From Reticulitermes speratus (taxonomy: Eukaryota > Arthropoda > Insecta > Blattodea > Rhinotermitidae): DNA of 64,000 nt. Shown here in pieces: positions 10,350 to 21,637 of the stretch. Under the pieces are notes generated by a model, which had not been told where the DNA came from, did no database searches, and saw nothing but the letters and a program-made list of their open reading frames with translations. Each line of letters begins with the position of its first letter. The first letter of the stretch is position 1. Location of the stretch: NCBI GenBank assembly GCA_021186555.1, contig JAJKFL010000013.1, positions 34,252,743 through 34,316,742 on the forward strand. The letters run 5' to 3'. The position numbers and the translations under genes are program-made.

Positions 10350-11175
10350 TAGAAAATGCATGGTGAAAATAATATAAAGTTCATGTGCACTGTTGCTGAA
10401 CAGCCAGTAGGGTACGACTGCAGGCGAATAACCGCTATAACACTGGAGTAGTAATAACGGAATTGCGGACAGTTTACATAAATAGATAAATAGTGCAGTG
10501 TATGCAATGTTCGTTGTGTTCTTTGCTGATAGTCTATTATAGACCGGTGTTTATATAGGTTATTTATAAGCTTTCATTGCCGCTGGCCTGCTGTTGATCA
10601 CCGAAAATTCATAGTAATTGTCGAAACATCTCCTGTACACAGTAAAGTTTTAAAGAATAATTTAGTTTGCAATTTTTAAATAAATAATTTACTTTATTCA
10701 AAGGTTACGTTGTAATCATACATCATTTTTCGACATATTGTTGTCCAAAAAGAACAGCGAGGTATTGCACCAATTCATGGTCTGAAATGGGTGTGTGTGG
10801 GGGGGGGGGGGGGGGGGCAACCAGACGGTCACAATATTTTGTGTTATTCCAAAATATTTGACTCTGCAGTGCCATGAAACTGGCATTTAACGTAATGAAT
10901 TATCAGACCTGAGCAATAACGCATTTAATCAGTGTTTATGTATAAGGGACTCTGTACACACCAACCTGGTTCTCATTAACTCATATTTACATTATTTATT
11001 ATGGGGAAAAATTGCCCACTTAAAGGGGATTCGCTTCAGTTGCATTTTTCTTGTGTCAGTTGGCCACGGATCATCATGTGTATCAGTGTCTTTGTCCTTC
11101 AGGCTTATTGTTATAACCGTTTTAAGGAACAACGGGGAGTGGCAGGGGCAGTAACAGGCACAACACTTTTAAGAT
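10350..11175. other. Intronic DNA with a poly-G tract
   Basis: Apart from the G run at 10799-10817 and a GTCGAAACAT motif near 10620, nothing is recognised. Confidence 0.45.
10799..10817 (+). repeat. Poly-G tract (19 G)
   Basis: A short (GT)n run leads into 19 uninterrupted G. Confidence 0.9.
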
Positions 11176-11194
11176 GTAGCCAACAGAAATTTGG

Positions 11195-11482
11195 TGGGCC
11201 GGGATAGCGCAGTCGGTATAGTGACTCGCTACGAGCTGGACGGTCCGGGGATCGAATCCCGGTGGGGGCGAGATTTTTCGCATCCGTCCAAGACCGGCCC
11301 TGGGGCCCACCCAGCCTCCTATACAATGGATACCGGGTCTCTTTCCCGGGGGTAAAGCGGCCGGGGCGTGGAGCTGACCACTCACCCCCATCTAGCGCCG
11401 AGGTTAAAGAAAGAGTAGAGCTATACACCTACTCCCCCTCTGGGCCTTCATGGCCTGTTCTAGGGAGAACTTTACCTTACCT
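11195..11482 (+). mobile_element. SINE-A, full length with perfect 16-bp target duplication
   Basis: This is the reference copy for the family. The tRNA-related head has an A box in GGGATAGCGCAGTCGGTATA and a B box GGGATCGAATCCC. A GC-rich body follows (GACCGGCCCTGGGGCCCACC; GGGTAAAGCGGCCGGGGCG; CATCTAGCGCCGAGG). The 3' part (GGGCCTTCATGGCCTGTTCT) leads to a TTTACC-type tail in place of poly-A. GCCAACAGAAATTTGG is repeated exactly at 11179-11194 and 11483-11498. The perfect duplication makes this the most recent SINE-A insertion in the window. It depends on a LINE for mobility; the partner is not known. Confidence 0.95.
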
Positions 11483-11949
11483 GCCAACAGAAATTTGGAA
11501 CTCTGAAATTTCCCGGTAGTCTCGATCGTCCTTTTGTTAGGCCAGAAGGTAGGTTGGAGAGAAGGGGGCTGTTTTGGTTGCAGACGTACAGCGTTTGGAG
11601 TCTGAAATTCATCCATATAGTAACTTGAAAATTCATTTTCCATGACACAGCACTCAAAATTGCAGACATCTTTTATTGTTAAAAATGGTAGTAAGAATAG
11701 TAACCATTTTTCTCTAGACGGTGAACGAGCCGGGCTCTTCCCTTTAACTTTGCACGGAAAAATGTATGCAGTTCTCACCACACGTTCTTTTTGCTGAAAC
11801 TCAAAGCGTTTACGTTTCATAAGTCACGACGTCCTTATCACGTGAGATAGTGTAATATGACGTAGTGATTACGTGGTATAAGTACGATGACGAGTACAGG
11901 ACTACTTTTACAAGTGTTTTCTCCGTAAACGGAATTGCAGATAAGGATA

Positions 11950-12055
11950 TGTTAAGATTACGTGTCTTGCATAATGTGACGTGTAGTGTGATAGATAGGT
12001 AATATTTCGGAGGAACCTGCTGCCTCCGTCTTCTAGATAGAAGTGTATTTCTTCT
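11950..12055 (-). repeat. MEAA repeat copy
   Basis: The plus strand has ATTTCGGAGGAACCTGCTGC then CTCCGTCTTCTAG. Read on the minus strand this gives TEAAGSSEILPIYHTT, the typical core of the family. Confidence 0.65.
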
Positions 12056-12066
12056 GCAGCTTTGGT

Positions 12067-12148
12067 GTATAAAACTCCTACATATTTCGGCACCGAGGTG
12101 CCATCATCAAGGAATTATACCTCGGTGCCGAAACTTGTAGTTTTATAC
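12067..12148. repeat. Short fold-back element
   Basis: The arms 12067-12099 and 12119-12148 pair (ACCTCGGTGCCGAAA against TTTCGGCACCGAGGT, continuing through TACAAAACTATAC-like sequence with a 3-nt bulge). The loop reads GCCATCATCAAGGAATT, so the CATCATCA motif sits in the loop as in the 1536 element. Confidence 0.75.
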
Positions 12149-12234
12149 TTACTTTTGAATGTATAAGTGTATAAGTTGGTTAATGTATTAATTGCTAATT
12201 ACGTTTTGTCTATATAACCTTATGTCGCTTCCGT

Positions 12235-12460
12235 AGGAGAATCGAACGCTGTAACAGGAAATGGGGGAATAGCATATTATGTCCGCCTCATGTACAATGG
12301 ATACCGGACCTCGTTCCGAGGGGTAAATCGGCCGGGGCATGGCGTTAACCACCCACTTCCAACTGGCACCGAGGTTAAGGATGAGTAGAGCTCTAACTCG
12401 TACTGCCTCTCCCTGCTTGCATGGCATGTTACGGAGAGACCTTACCTCACTGGTGTATGT
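12235..12460 (+). repeat. SINE-A copy, 5' part scrambled
   Basis: GGAGAATCGAACGCT hints at the B box. From 12290 the body is clear (CAATGGATACCGGAC, GGTAAATCGGCCGGGGCA, GCACCGAGGTTAAGGATGA) and it ends GAGAGACCTTACCTCAC. Confidence 0.75.
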
Positions 12461-12469
12461 CCGCTTTGA

Positions 12470-13960
12470 AGGCCTTCACAGGAAGTTTACTCACCACTTT
12501 TAATAACCACCTGTGATCTGGCTAGGGAGGAGGGGGAGGGGGGGTTTCAACTTCTGAATATCAAGAGTATAAGGAACATGCAGCACGCTGCAGTGATCAG
12601 TAATGCTGACATACTCTGCTGTGCGGTAAAGAAACGGAGTGGAAAGGTTTGGCCCGCCGGCGCCTGATATCAGCTGAGAAATTGTGACTTGTGAACCTAA
12701 AATTGGAGACAAAAAATAGAGATATTAATGTTATTGTATTCTTAGCAGCACAGGGTCGCTTGCAAATGAAGGAAGTCCCTTTACGGATTCAGAGTTTTTA
12801 AAGCGCTGTTTGTTAGCTATGGCTGAATAGATGTGTCAAGAAAGAAGCTTTCAAGACATTGGCCTGTCTGCCCGGACTTGTACAAAGCATGCAAGTACTG
12901 GGAACATTTGAACAGCTCAAATTACAGGCTGTCATTTGGTGTTACACATTCGCAGTGGATGAAAGTAATGAAGTCACAGACACTGCGCAGTTGATTCGTT
13001 CCGTTGGTAGCGTCTTTCATGTTCATGTAGAGGTTGCTAGTTAATGCAGCTGGAACTGAGCTACCATTGGCGAAAAGTTGGTTCTGTTTAAGGACAAATT
13101 CGTTGCATCTGTCAGCAGCTGCGGACCGAATTTTTTTCAGGGTTTGAAGATTTTCGAAGGAGGACAAATGAAATGCGAAGTGCAGATGCAGATGTACACA
13201 AAAAGTACAAAATAATGACGTGAAAGGTGCTTTTATTGAGGGAAATATACAGCAGTGTTATGGGATCCTACCTGAAAATTTCGATGCCTTCAAAACTTTC
13301 GCCATCTCTTATATCTGCGGACAAGCATTTTCGGTCCTTAACTTTCGAAAGAGTAAATTTTGTTTCCGGGTTATTGATGAACTCTTACAGGCTACATTAC
13401 GCATTTTTCCATAAAGTGTCAAAGCATATATCCACACATTTAGAAATTAGCCAGACGCCCAAACCCAGAAATTCCACTAAAAGAATGAGACGAAAATATT
13501 TAATGACTTTGTAAATATTCCTGTTCACAGAATCGAGACGATCATTTTTCTGTAATTGTATGTGCGATACGTAATGGTATAACTTTTTGCGACCGTGAAA
13601 TATGAATGTGTGCTGCTGCTGTCTCATCATCTCACATTTCATTCTCTTTCTGTTTATCTTGTTACGACTGTACACTACACAAGCCGCCCGCTTTCGAGTC
13701 GAATGTGGTCCGCCAGTATCAAACTATTGCCGACCCCTGAACTAGACATTAAGATTAAGGCTTTCAGGGATGTGAAGCTGTGTATGTGCAGTCCAGTGGT
13801 TTAAGTTACGACGCCATCGCCATCAGTATATCAAGAGTACGTCGTGTTTATTGTATGACTACTGGTAAATGGGCAAATGGGAACGTTTTCTGTCATCGAT
13901 CATTGCTTAATCGATGTACTCCGGCATTTGCCTGAAGGAGCTGAAGAACACGACTGACCT
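12470..13960. other. Intronic DNA, nothing recognised
   Basis: Several short open frames are present (for example 13227-13514 on the plus strand), none with recognisable motifs or splice context. Confidence 0.45.
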
Positions 13961-13969
13961 TAGTTCAGC

Positions 13970-14135
13970 CGATATTCGGACGGAAATTCGAAGCGAGCAT
14001 TCCGAATGCAAGTCTGGAACATTAACGCTACACCAGCCTGCACGGTATGCAGTTTCGTAGATAGCAATATTTCGGAGTAACGTACTGCTCCCATATTCGA
14101 TGTAACTAAAGACATCAACACCGCGGAGTTCCATA
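13970..14135 (-). repeat. MEAA repeat copy
   Basis: The minus strand reads MGAVRYSEILLSTKLHTVQA. This aligns with the MEAAxSSETLVxxYQTTR core with substitutions throughout. Confidence 0.55.
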
Positions 14136-14673
14136 TTCTTATTCTGTGAAGCTGGTATCTGCATATGAGCCACATAGTGAAATAAGCAATACACTCACTT
14201 CACCAGCGACCTTTCCCTTAACCGAAACACGTGTGCAAGGACATTACAAGACAGAAACAGGGACTCCACCTGCTGTTTTAATAGAAGAAACTTGCCGTTA
14301 CATAAACTAGTATATCGGAATAAGACTACTGTTGATAATTCAGGAGTACGACTTTGACCTTGGCTGTAGTTTCGTAGAGGGTGACTCGTATTTTGTGCGT
14401 GGGGGTTATTTCTTTTATGCCCCACAGGATTTGTTTTGTTCTATCTGGGTGCACCTAACAAAAAAGCGACCAGTGGAAAGTGATAGAAGTTTATGTTTCT
14501 AACAGGACATGGTTTCCTCCGCAAGTTTTGCCCGGTAAAAATGGTGTCAATGTCGCAGCTTCACTCCTGAAAGTACAGTGATACTTATCCACAGAGAAGA
14601 ATGAGACCGTGGTAAAATACTAGGATACTAACGCCAGCCATCTTATGTATTGATATAGTACGTGAGGGAAGTG

Positions 14674-14941
14674 GGCCGGGATAGCGTAGGCGGTATAGCG
14701 ACTCGCTACGGCCTGGACGGTCCAGGGATCGAATCCCGGCGGGGCCGACATTTTCCGCAGCCGTCCAGACCGGCCCTGGGGCCCACCCAGACTCCTATAC
14801 AATGGGTACCGGGCCGGGGCGTGGAGTTGACCACCCACCCTCATCTAGTACCAGGGTTAAAGAAAGAGTAGGGCTATACCTCTACTCCCCCTCTGGGCCT
14901 TCATGGCCTGTTCTAAGGAGAACTTTACCTTTACCTTATAA
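14674..14941 (+). mobile_element. SINE-A copy with internal deletion and target duplication
   Basis: Head and body are intact except for about 20 bp missing at 14814, where GGGTACCGGG joins directly to CCGGGGCGTG (the CTCTTTCCC...AAAGCG part is lost). The tail is TTTACCTTTACCTT. TACGTGAGGGAAGTG (14659-14673) and TACATGAGGGAAGTG (14942-14956) form a 15-bp target duplication with one mismatch. Confidence 0.92.
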
Positions 14942-14959
14942 TACATGAGGGAAGTGAGG

Positions 14960-16240
14960 TGAATTATTTCGTATTTTAAAAACATGTAACTATATAAACG
15001 CGACTTTTTAATATTTTATGAAAACTATTACTGCGGCTGTTTTTAATCAGCATTATATGTGTATGTATTATCTCCGTGATTTTTAATAGTAACTTGTGAA
15101 GTGGCCATATATAACGGCCGAAACATGTCGCATTGAAATATAGAGCGAAGTTAAAGGAGATTTGACTTTCGGACGGTATAATTGATTCAGACTACATTTC
15201 ATATAAAGGAGCCGTGTCTCCAGAAAGTTTTCTCGCTTCATAACGTGCACGTTAGTGCAATCACATCACGGGCTACAATGTAGAGTGGATCACAGGGAAA
15301 TGAGTACAGTATGACCAGTTGTGATGCTGATAACTGCACCCCTGTCGCGTTGTAATTCTCGTGATTTATCTCTTGTTTCAGCCTCTTATTCGACGCTGAA
15401 TCAACGTATACAGTCGATGAGCCGCCTTCAGCTCGTTTACTGCTTATCTACGCTGTCAGTAGCCCACGCTATATGACGTCGAGTGCTAAAATTATTACCG
15501 AATATTGAGTTGGAAAAGACGTGAAAGGGTCAGTTGTATTCTGATTTAATGTACTGTACCGGAACTTGACTGCAGGGACTAAGAAAATCACGAAAAAAAA
15601 CAGTCAGGATAGCTGGTGCCCGGGCCAAAATCTGAAAGAGGGACGTCCCGAATTGTGTCTTAAATAAAACGGATCAAACATCGCGAACTTCCTGGAAGCA
15701 TCCGTCATTTCAGACTTTCGCCGCGTTGTTGATGAGAGCTACACTCTTCTGGGATATTACGCAGCGTCGAGTGGTAACGCTTTACCTGGAAGCAGGTCAC
15801 AGTGCTCACGAAGACCGAGGTGGCTTACTAATAGGTCACGCGAAAGAATCTGTCCCATGAGTCACTTTATCCAGAAGAGGCGCCCTGAACTGTGTTGGGG
15901 CGGTGGCAGGTTCTAATCTGGGCAGAGCTGTCTGCAGTACCTCTTTTCTTTTACTGTTGTATTAAGTGTCTCTAGACGGATATTAAATTACACTGTCCCA
16001 CGGTAGCCTCCTTCCAGACACTTCCTCGTCACGATCATCTACCAATCTTATTAGGCGCTGTGCGATTAAACTTTCAGTTTTGAAACAGTGTGACAGAACT
16101 CATACTGTGGGCCTTTTGTGGCCGTAATATCATTAAATCGTACGTAATGAGAAATAAAAGACGGAGATGTAATTATGCACTTCTCGCTTACTGGGCTGTT
16201 TTAAATCTGTTTCTGGACGGGGTATTGATTTTACTGTCTC
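14960..16240. other. Intronic DNA, one fold-back-type motif
   Basis: GTGGCCATATATAACGGCCG then AAACATGTCG at about 15100-15130 belongs to the recurrent TTTCG motif set. I see nothing else in this stretch. Confidence 0.45.
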
Positions 16241-16249
16241 CAGATAATT

Positions 16250-16385
16250 TCCAAGGCCCACAAAGTTCCGATCCATTGGTTGCTGGAGGCCCCCTCCGTG
16301 GTCGGAACAACCGACTACTCACCTGCATCTAAATACCGAAGTTTAGAAAGGGCAATGTTGTACCTCTACGCCCCATACACCTAAT
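16250..16385 (+). repeat. SINE-A copy, highly decayed 3' half
   Basis: CCAAGGCCCACAAAG, GACTACTCACCTGCATCTAA, TACCGAAGTTTAGAAA and GTACCTCTACGCCCC follow the order of the SINE-A 3' half with many changes. Confidence 0.5.
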
Positions 16386-16624
16386 CATGGATAAGCACAC
16401 GACTAACTTTGCCATTAAAGTTATGGTTATAGACATAGTCTGAAGAATATTTAATCAAGTTTGAATTTAAGTTGTTGGCATATACTTTATTCGAAGAAAT
16501 GAGGACTAGAGGATAGAATGTGTCAGTGACGACTCCTGGACCTCTGGTTGTACACTAAAAGTAACGGTAAATTTTCCCCCATGCTGATTTAGTTCAACAT
16601 TGCTCCATGAAGACGCATGGGAGA

Positions 16625-16815
16625 TACGTTTTTAACTTCGGCACTAGATGGAAGTGAGTGAGCCGGATCACACCCTGCTGCTTTATCGCTGAGAAAACAG
16701 CCATTGCATAGGAGGTTGGCTGGACTGGGCTAAATGCTGTTGTGAAGAGAAAAATCTCTACTCCTACCGGAATTGAAACCCGATTCTCTGGTTTTCCCAG
16801 CGCGTACCCATTCTC
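16625..16815 (-). repeat. SINE-A copy, diverged
   Basis: In minus orientation the block order is B-box-like GGGTTTCAATTCC, AGAGATTTTTCTCTTC, AGTCCAGCCAACCTCCTATG and CACTTCCATCTAGTGCCGA. The middle of the body is rearranged. Confidence 0.6.
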
Positions 16816-16819
16816 CATG

Positions 16820-17200
16820 CTATTTATTGTGTGGTGTTCATAGTAATTGATTTTTACTGTAATTTCAACTCCAGGGTGCGCTGGGGCTGTCAGATGCGCA
16901 AGTGGATAACCTGACGTCAGTTGCAGTTTAGCTGTTGCCTGCCACTGACTTAATCAGTGGATTTGAATGACAGGCTTGCCAACTTTGTTTCCTTTGCATT
17001 AACTATGCGTGTCTATTACTTGTCAGTTCAGTCAGCAGCCTTAATTATGGAATGATTTATTTTTGGGTCATTTAACTACATTATTTCAGTTGCATTGGTT
17101 AATTAATTTCGTACAATGAATTTAAGGTGTAGATGCTTGTTTTAAGATACTAGAGCTATCCCGGAAGTGACCCGGAGCAAGTGAGAAAAACATTACAATC
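16820..17200. other. Intronic DNA, nothing recognised
   Basis: No repeat or coding signal is identified. Confidence 0.45.
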
Positions 17201-17204
17201 CTCA

Positions 17205-17351
17205 GTGTATTCAGTTTATTATACCAACTAAATGCACATTATTAGTTACATATGATTATTAAACACGTAGCTTCGACATGTTTCGATGCGTATTTAACAA
17301 TCATGTGTAACCAATAATGTGCATTTAGTTGGTATAATAAATTGAATACAT
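17205..17351. repeat. Fold-back element with 63-nt arms
   Basis: The arms 17205-17267 and 17289-17351 are reverse complements at 57 of 63 positions. The 21-nt loop contains CGACATGTTTCG. The arms contain ACCAACTAAATGCACATT, shared with the fold-back element at 9456. No coding sequence lies inside. It is MITE-like and the family is unknown. Confidence 0.85.
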
Positions 17352-17474
17352 TGATCTAAAAAAATGCACGGATTGGGCAACCTAAAAACAATCCTCAGTT
17401 ACAATAATACGTATTGAAAACCAACTCGTACACAAATGATAAAACACAACACTCAATCGCGTTTATACAAGCCC

Positions 17475-17515
17475 ACCATGTTTCGATGCATTAATGCACC
17501 ATCTTCAGGGGGAAC
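17475..17515 (+). repeat. TTTCG / CATCTTCAGG motif copy
   Basis: CCATGTTTCGATGCATTAAT then GCACCATCTTCAGGGGG, without detectable arms. Confidence 0.5.
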
Positions 17516-17767
17516 ACGAGGTAGGAGTGCTTTCTTCTACATGTCGCATTGGGCACCGTACTTTGATAGATCTATGTTGGTAGTACCGGGTTCGAGTTTC
17601 GCCAAGAGCACCGACATTCGTCGTATGTATTTTTTAATATTTTCCTGTGTCACTCCATGTAAATGTATGGATAATGCATTGAACGTGTGCTACCCGCTTC
17701 CTTCCGAATCTTTTTTTTTATTTCGCCGTATATTATCATCAGAAATGAAGTTATAATTCTGACAGTG

Positions 17768-18052
17768 TGGGCCGGGATAGCGTAGTGGATATATCGACTC
17801 GCTACGGGCTGGACGGCTCGGGGATCGAATCCCGGTGTAGGTGAGAATTTCCGGACCGGTCCAGACCGGCCCTGGGGCCCACCCAACCACCTGCACAATG
17901 GATACCGGTTCTCTTTCCCGGGGGTAAAGTGGCCGGGGCGTGCGGTTGACCACCCACCCCCATATAGCGCCAAGGTTAAAGAGTAGAGCTATACCTCTGC
18001 TTACCTTGTGGGCCTTCATGGCCTGTTCTAGGGTGAACCTTGCCTTTAACTA
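17768..18052 (+). repeat. SINE-A copy, full length
   Basis: From GTGGGCCGGGATAGCGTAG to GAACCTTGCCTTTAAC. The head has a 2-nt change in the A box (TAGTGGATAT) and the B box is perfect. I find no convincing target duplication. Confidence 0.9.
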
Positions 18053-18329
18053 ACATTGTTCATAAATTAGTATTTCGCCAACCCTGATTTTATTGTATCC
18101 ATTTCGATTGGTATTTTAGCAGCCATAGAACCTTGAAGCAGGCCACTAGTGTTTCCACCCATCGTATGTTACGAATTATGAAACTCGTGTTTGTTTTTTT
18201 ATTTAAATACGCTGCCACTTGCTCATATTGTATGTCTCATTATGCAGTTCTGCCTGTCCCTTCTGGCTTATGTACCTATCTGTTTGCATGTCCGTTTCTA
18301 ATCAAGGCCTGGACACTGATTATCCTGAC

Positions 18330-18440
18330 ATTCGTTTTCCATGGTTTTGCTCAGTCCCTTCAGTTATGTACCATGTCAAACAGAATTAGACCACGACCAC
18401 TTCCAAATGTCTTTCATCAAATATCACGTACTCTGAGGAA
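18330..18440 (+). repeat. Dispersed repeat of unknown type (first copy)
   Basis: TTTTGCTCAGTCCCTTCAG and AATTAGACCACGACCACTTC resemble TTCTCAGTCCATGCAGG and AATTAGGCCACGATCACTTC in the second copy at 58300-58470. The order and spacing are alike. Confidence 0.45.
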
Positions 18441-18917
18441 CTGACAGCGCCGTGAAATAAACCACAACAGATGTGAAATATAAAGACGAGGGCGTACTAA
18501 ATAACCGAAATTCCGCTCAAACGATATGATGTTTGCTGTGTAAAGTGACTACACTTTGACTACGTATTTACTTAAGTCACGGACTGTCGACAAAATATCC
18601 GGCCTGGTGACAGCAGACTAGCAGAAGTAGTTACGGCCGCCTTGCTTTGAACTCGCCGCCGATCCCCTGTTCTTAACGAATAAAGAAGCAAACAGACGTC
18701 GAGTTAGTAGTTGGGAAGGTGACACCACAGTATTTGCTCTCAATTGACGGCGAGAAAATGTATCAGCGATAAGCGGCGATCCTCTCTTCGGGTTGTCAGT
18801 TTTGTAACTGAAGCCGAGAATGTGTCCCAAGTATCAGATGTTCCCATTTACATAATTGCAGTGCTACAGTGTGGGAGGACTGTGTGTAGATCGTAATGAA
18901 TCATGAAGGAACAGAGC

Positions 18918-19215
18918 GGTCGTGGCCGAAACTGAGTTACTATACGGCGTAGGGACGAGACTACGGGCTGGATCAACCGGGGTTCGAATCCCGGCAGGAG
19001 CAAGAGATTTTCCTATTCCGCAGAACGTCCAGACCGACTCTGGAACCCACCCAGCCTCCTGTTCAATGCGTACCGAGGGCTGTCTCCCTGGGCGTTAAGA
19101 GGCCGAGGTTCAAAGTAGACCACTCTCCCCCATGTAGTACCGAGATGAAGTATGAGTGGAGGTATACGTCTGGGCCCCCTGTTTGCCTTCATGGAGTGTA
19201 TAGGGACATCTTTGG
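18918..19215 (+). repeat. SINE-A copy, old
   Basis: The B box GGGTTCGAATCCC is perfect, but the A box is lost. Body blocks are CCAGACCGACTCTGGAACCC, CCTCCTGTTCAATGCG and CATGTAGTACCGAGATGAAG. The 3' end is near GTGTATAGGGACATC. Confidence 0.78.
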
Positions 19216-19219
19216 TTTT

Positions 19220-20100
19220 TATCCTGAAATTTCCCGCGACGACCTGAGAAAAATCACTGAGAATATCAGTGTCCTGGCCAAGATTCGAAACGCGCGCCCA
19301 CTAAGTACAAGGCACCACAAGCATTGTCGTTTTGTACAGCGTATATTTACTAACACTTCGGCGTATTGATGGTTATAATCCGAAAGCATAACATTGTATG
19401 AAGCAGATTTAAATACACTTTTACCTCTTGCTGCATATGATTGTAAAACGTGGACTGTCACTCTGTGAGAACACTGACTAAGGGCGTTTGAGAGCAGCGT
19501 GTTGGGCAGAATGTGACCGAAGACAGAAGTAATATCATTGTGAATAAAATAAAAGAAGGGGAATGTCATAATTTGTGCCCGTCACCTTGTATGTTTAGGG
19601 TAATTAAATGGAAGATGAAATATGTGGTACATATAACGCGTGGGGTGGGGGAAGGAATTATAAATCTGTATAAAAATGGTTGGAACCTAAAGGGAGAAGC
19701 TACAGTGTGCGATAAATAGGCGTAAAATAGGAGGATAATATTGAACTTTATCTTAGAAATTCAGTATGATTTTGCGTGTGGTTTGATCTGCCTCAGGATA
19801 GTATCTGGTTCCTGGCTTTTGTGAATCTTACATAAAACGAGGAATTTCTTAATAAATTGAATAATTATAAACTTTTAATGAAAGACCGTGTACAGAGGAG
19901 GAACATAGATTCTTGTTTTTAAAATCATTAAACTTAGAACACTGTACAAAAACTTACTTAGCTATGCATTTAATATGTTCTTTACCTTTCAGTTCAGAAT
20001 CGTTTGTTTTCCAGCCCGCTGTCTGTAAACGTAACGGTTAAAATATACAGAACTTTGCCTTGTTGTTAGTATGGCTGTGAAATTTGTTGCCTTCCATCGG
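19220..20100. other. Intronic DNA, nothing recognised
   Basis: The minus-strand open frame at 19219-19569 shows no motif. Confidence 0.45.
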
Positions 20101-20117
20101 GGGTGTTAAAGAACAGG

Positions 20118-20530
20118 GTTCTGACGGAGATGATTAGGCCTAAGAGGGAGGAAGTGACAGAAGGATGGAGAAACTTACATAATGAGGAACTTCATAGTTT
20201 TTGTTCCTTGCCGAGTACTAACCCACTTGAATGATCAAGGACGAAGAGTTTAGCTGGGCATATAGCACGCATAGGGGAGAAATGTGTACAGCCGCTTAAT
20301 GGGAAAGTTTTATTGACGTTACTGATTAGAAATTTTAGGCGTATATGGTATAATAATATTCTAATGGCTCTTAAAAATACGATGAGAGGGTGTGGACGGG
20401 ATCTGGCTCAGGTTACGGACAGTTACCGGATGTGGCTACGGTAATGAACTCTGGCTCCATAAAATAGGAGTTCTTAGCTAAGGAATTGTTAGCTCCTCAA
20501 GAAGGATTCTCGTCCATGGAATTGTTTTGA
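20118..20530 (+). pseudogene. LINE ORF2 C-terminal remnant
   Basis: The reading frame gives RPKREEVTEGWRNLHNEELH, then after frameshifts LAGHIARIGE. This is the C-terminal tail of a LINE ORF2 that I recognise from many insect gene models (forms REEVTGGWRKLHNEELHNLY and WAGHVARMGE). Further on, RDLAQVTD (about 20400) corresponds to the DLAQDRD block. It is broken by stops and by a deletion around 20290-20380. Confidence 0.72.
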
Positions 20531-20534
20531 TCCG

Positions 20535-21335
20535 TTTTCCATGGACCTTTCCCTATTTCAATCACAGTATGTTACTTTGGGTAGGTAGGTGTAGTGGACA
20601 ATATAACCAGCGTAACGGACATTTCGATTTCTGTTACTGTTGTTTCACATTTTAATATTTTCCTTCTAGAGGCCTGTGTACTGTAGACTTTATTTTATTA
20701 ATATTAACAATTCATGACCTCGTAACTGTAATATTCAAACCGAACTCTTCTCGTTAGGTTCCCGATTTAATTACATCCTTCATTTTCTGTGTTGTCTGAA
20801 TTATAATTTCATGTACTCTATCCCACAGTGTAATTGAACCTTGTGCCTTGGCGCAGAAATGAGCTATGTACATGTTATGAATAATTAAACACTTGATATT
20901 TATCAACAGCAAAAGCATCCCCGTGCAGTCTAGAGGTTGTAGGGCTAGGTAATTACATTACGCCGGGCTTGTTTTAAAGCTGGCCGCTTACTGACCTGTC
21001 TTTAGGATACACGGTCATAAAAGAGCCAGGAAAGCCAAGTTAGTGGCAGTTTAAGGGGCCCAAAGGAAGGGTCTGAGTGAAGATACATGATTTTATTAAA
21101 GCACTGCAAGAACTCACACCGGAATATGCCTTAACTGAGGTGAATATAACGCATGGCCTGAACACTATTGTACTTTGGGACAGGCGATGCCTCGTAAGTT
21201 TAGCGTATAGCCGTCGATGCTGACGCGGCTCTAACCTACCCCTTGTAAGGTGAAATAAAGTAAAAAATTAGAATTCGATGTGTATTTGAATCGTTTGATA
21301 TTCAAATGTCGCGTCATGCGTAAATGTAGATTATA
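20535..21335. other. Intronic DNA, nothing recognised
   Basis: No repeat or coding signal is identified. Confidence 0.45.
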
Positions 21336-21339
21336 TTTT

Positions 21340-21470
21340 AAGGGCACAGCACTGCTTTTTCTTTTTTTAAAATTAAAAACTGCATTTTGCTCGCACAGTG
21401 TGTGTATATGTTCGTATGATTCCTACAGTAAACAACTATTATTTCTGTAAACATTATTAACCAGTTAATA
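21340..21470 (-). repeat. D-repeat copy, partial
   Basis: CTGCATTTTGCTCGCACAGT then GTGTGTATATG and TATTTCTGTAAACATTATTA match D-repeat blocks in minus orientation. It is cut short where the next MITE is inserted. Confidence 0.6.
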
Positions 21471-21637
21471 CATTGAAACCTCTCTTAAACGAAACCTGGG
21501 CATAACAGAAACCTGTCTTTAGCGGACAACTTTTACAGTCTTGAGGATTCAAACGTCAAGTACCTATATTAAGCGGAACCTGCCTGCAAGGGAAAAAAAT
21601 TGGTCCCATGCTGTTCCGTTGTAGGCAGGTTTCACTG
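21471..21637. mobile_element. pogo/Tigger-like MITE (type 2), TA flanked
   Basis: It begins TA-CATTGAAACCTCTCTTAAAC and ends GGCAGGTTTCACTG-TA, so the two ends are inverted repeats (CAGTGAAACCT form) with TA on both sides. At 167 bp it is non-coding. The CAGTGAAACCTC...TTAAGCGG type of end is known from pogo/Tigger elements. It sits at the edge of a D-repeat. Confidence 0.75.

Noticed and set aside
11111-11428. 105-codon minus-strand frame with Pro/Arg-rich sequence
   Set aside because: It lies entirely in SINE-A and recurs at other SINE-A copies (5611-6015, 14620-14844 and 17650-17973 on the minus strand). It is a by-product of the GC-rich SINE body.
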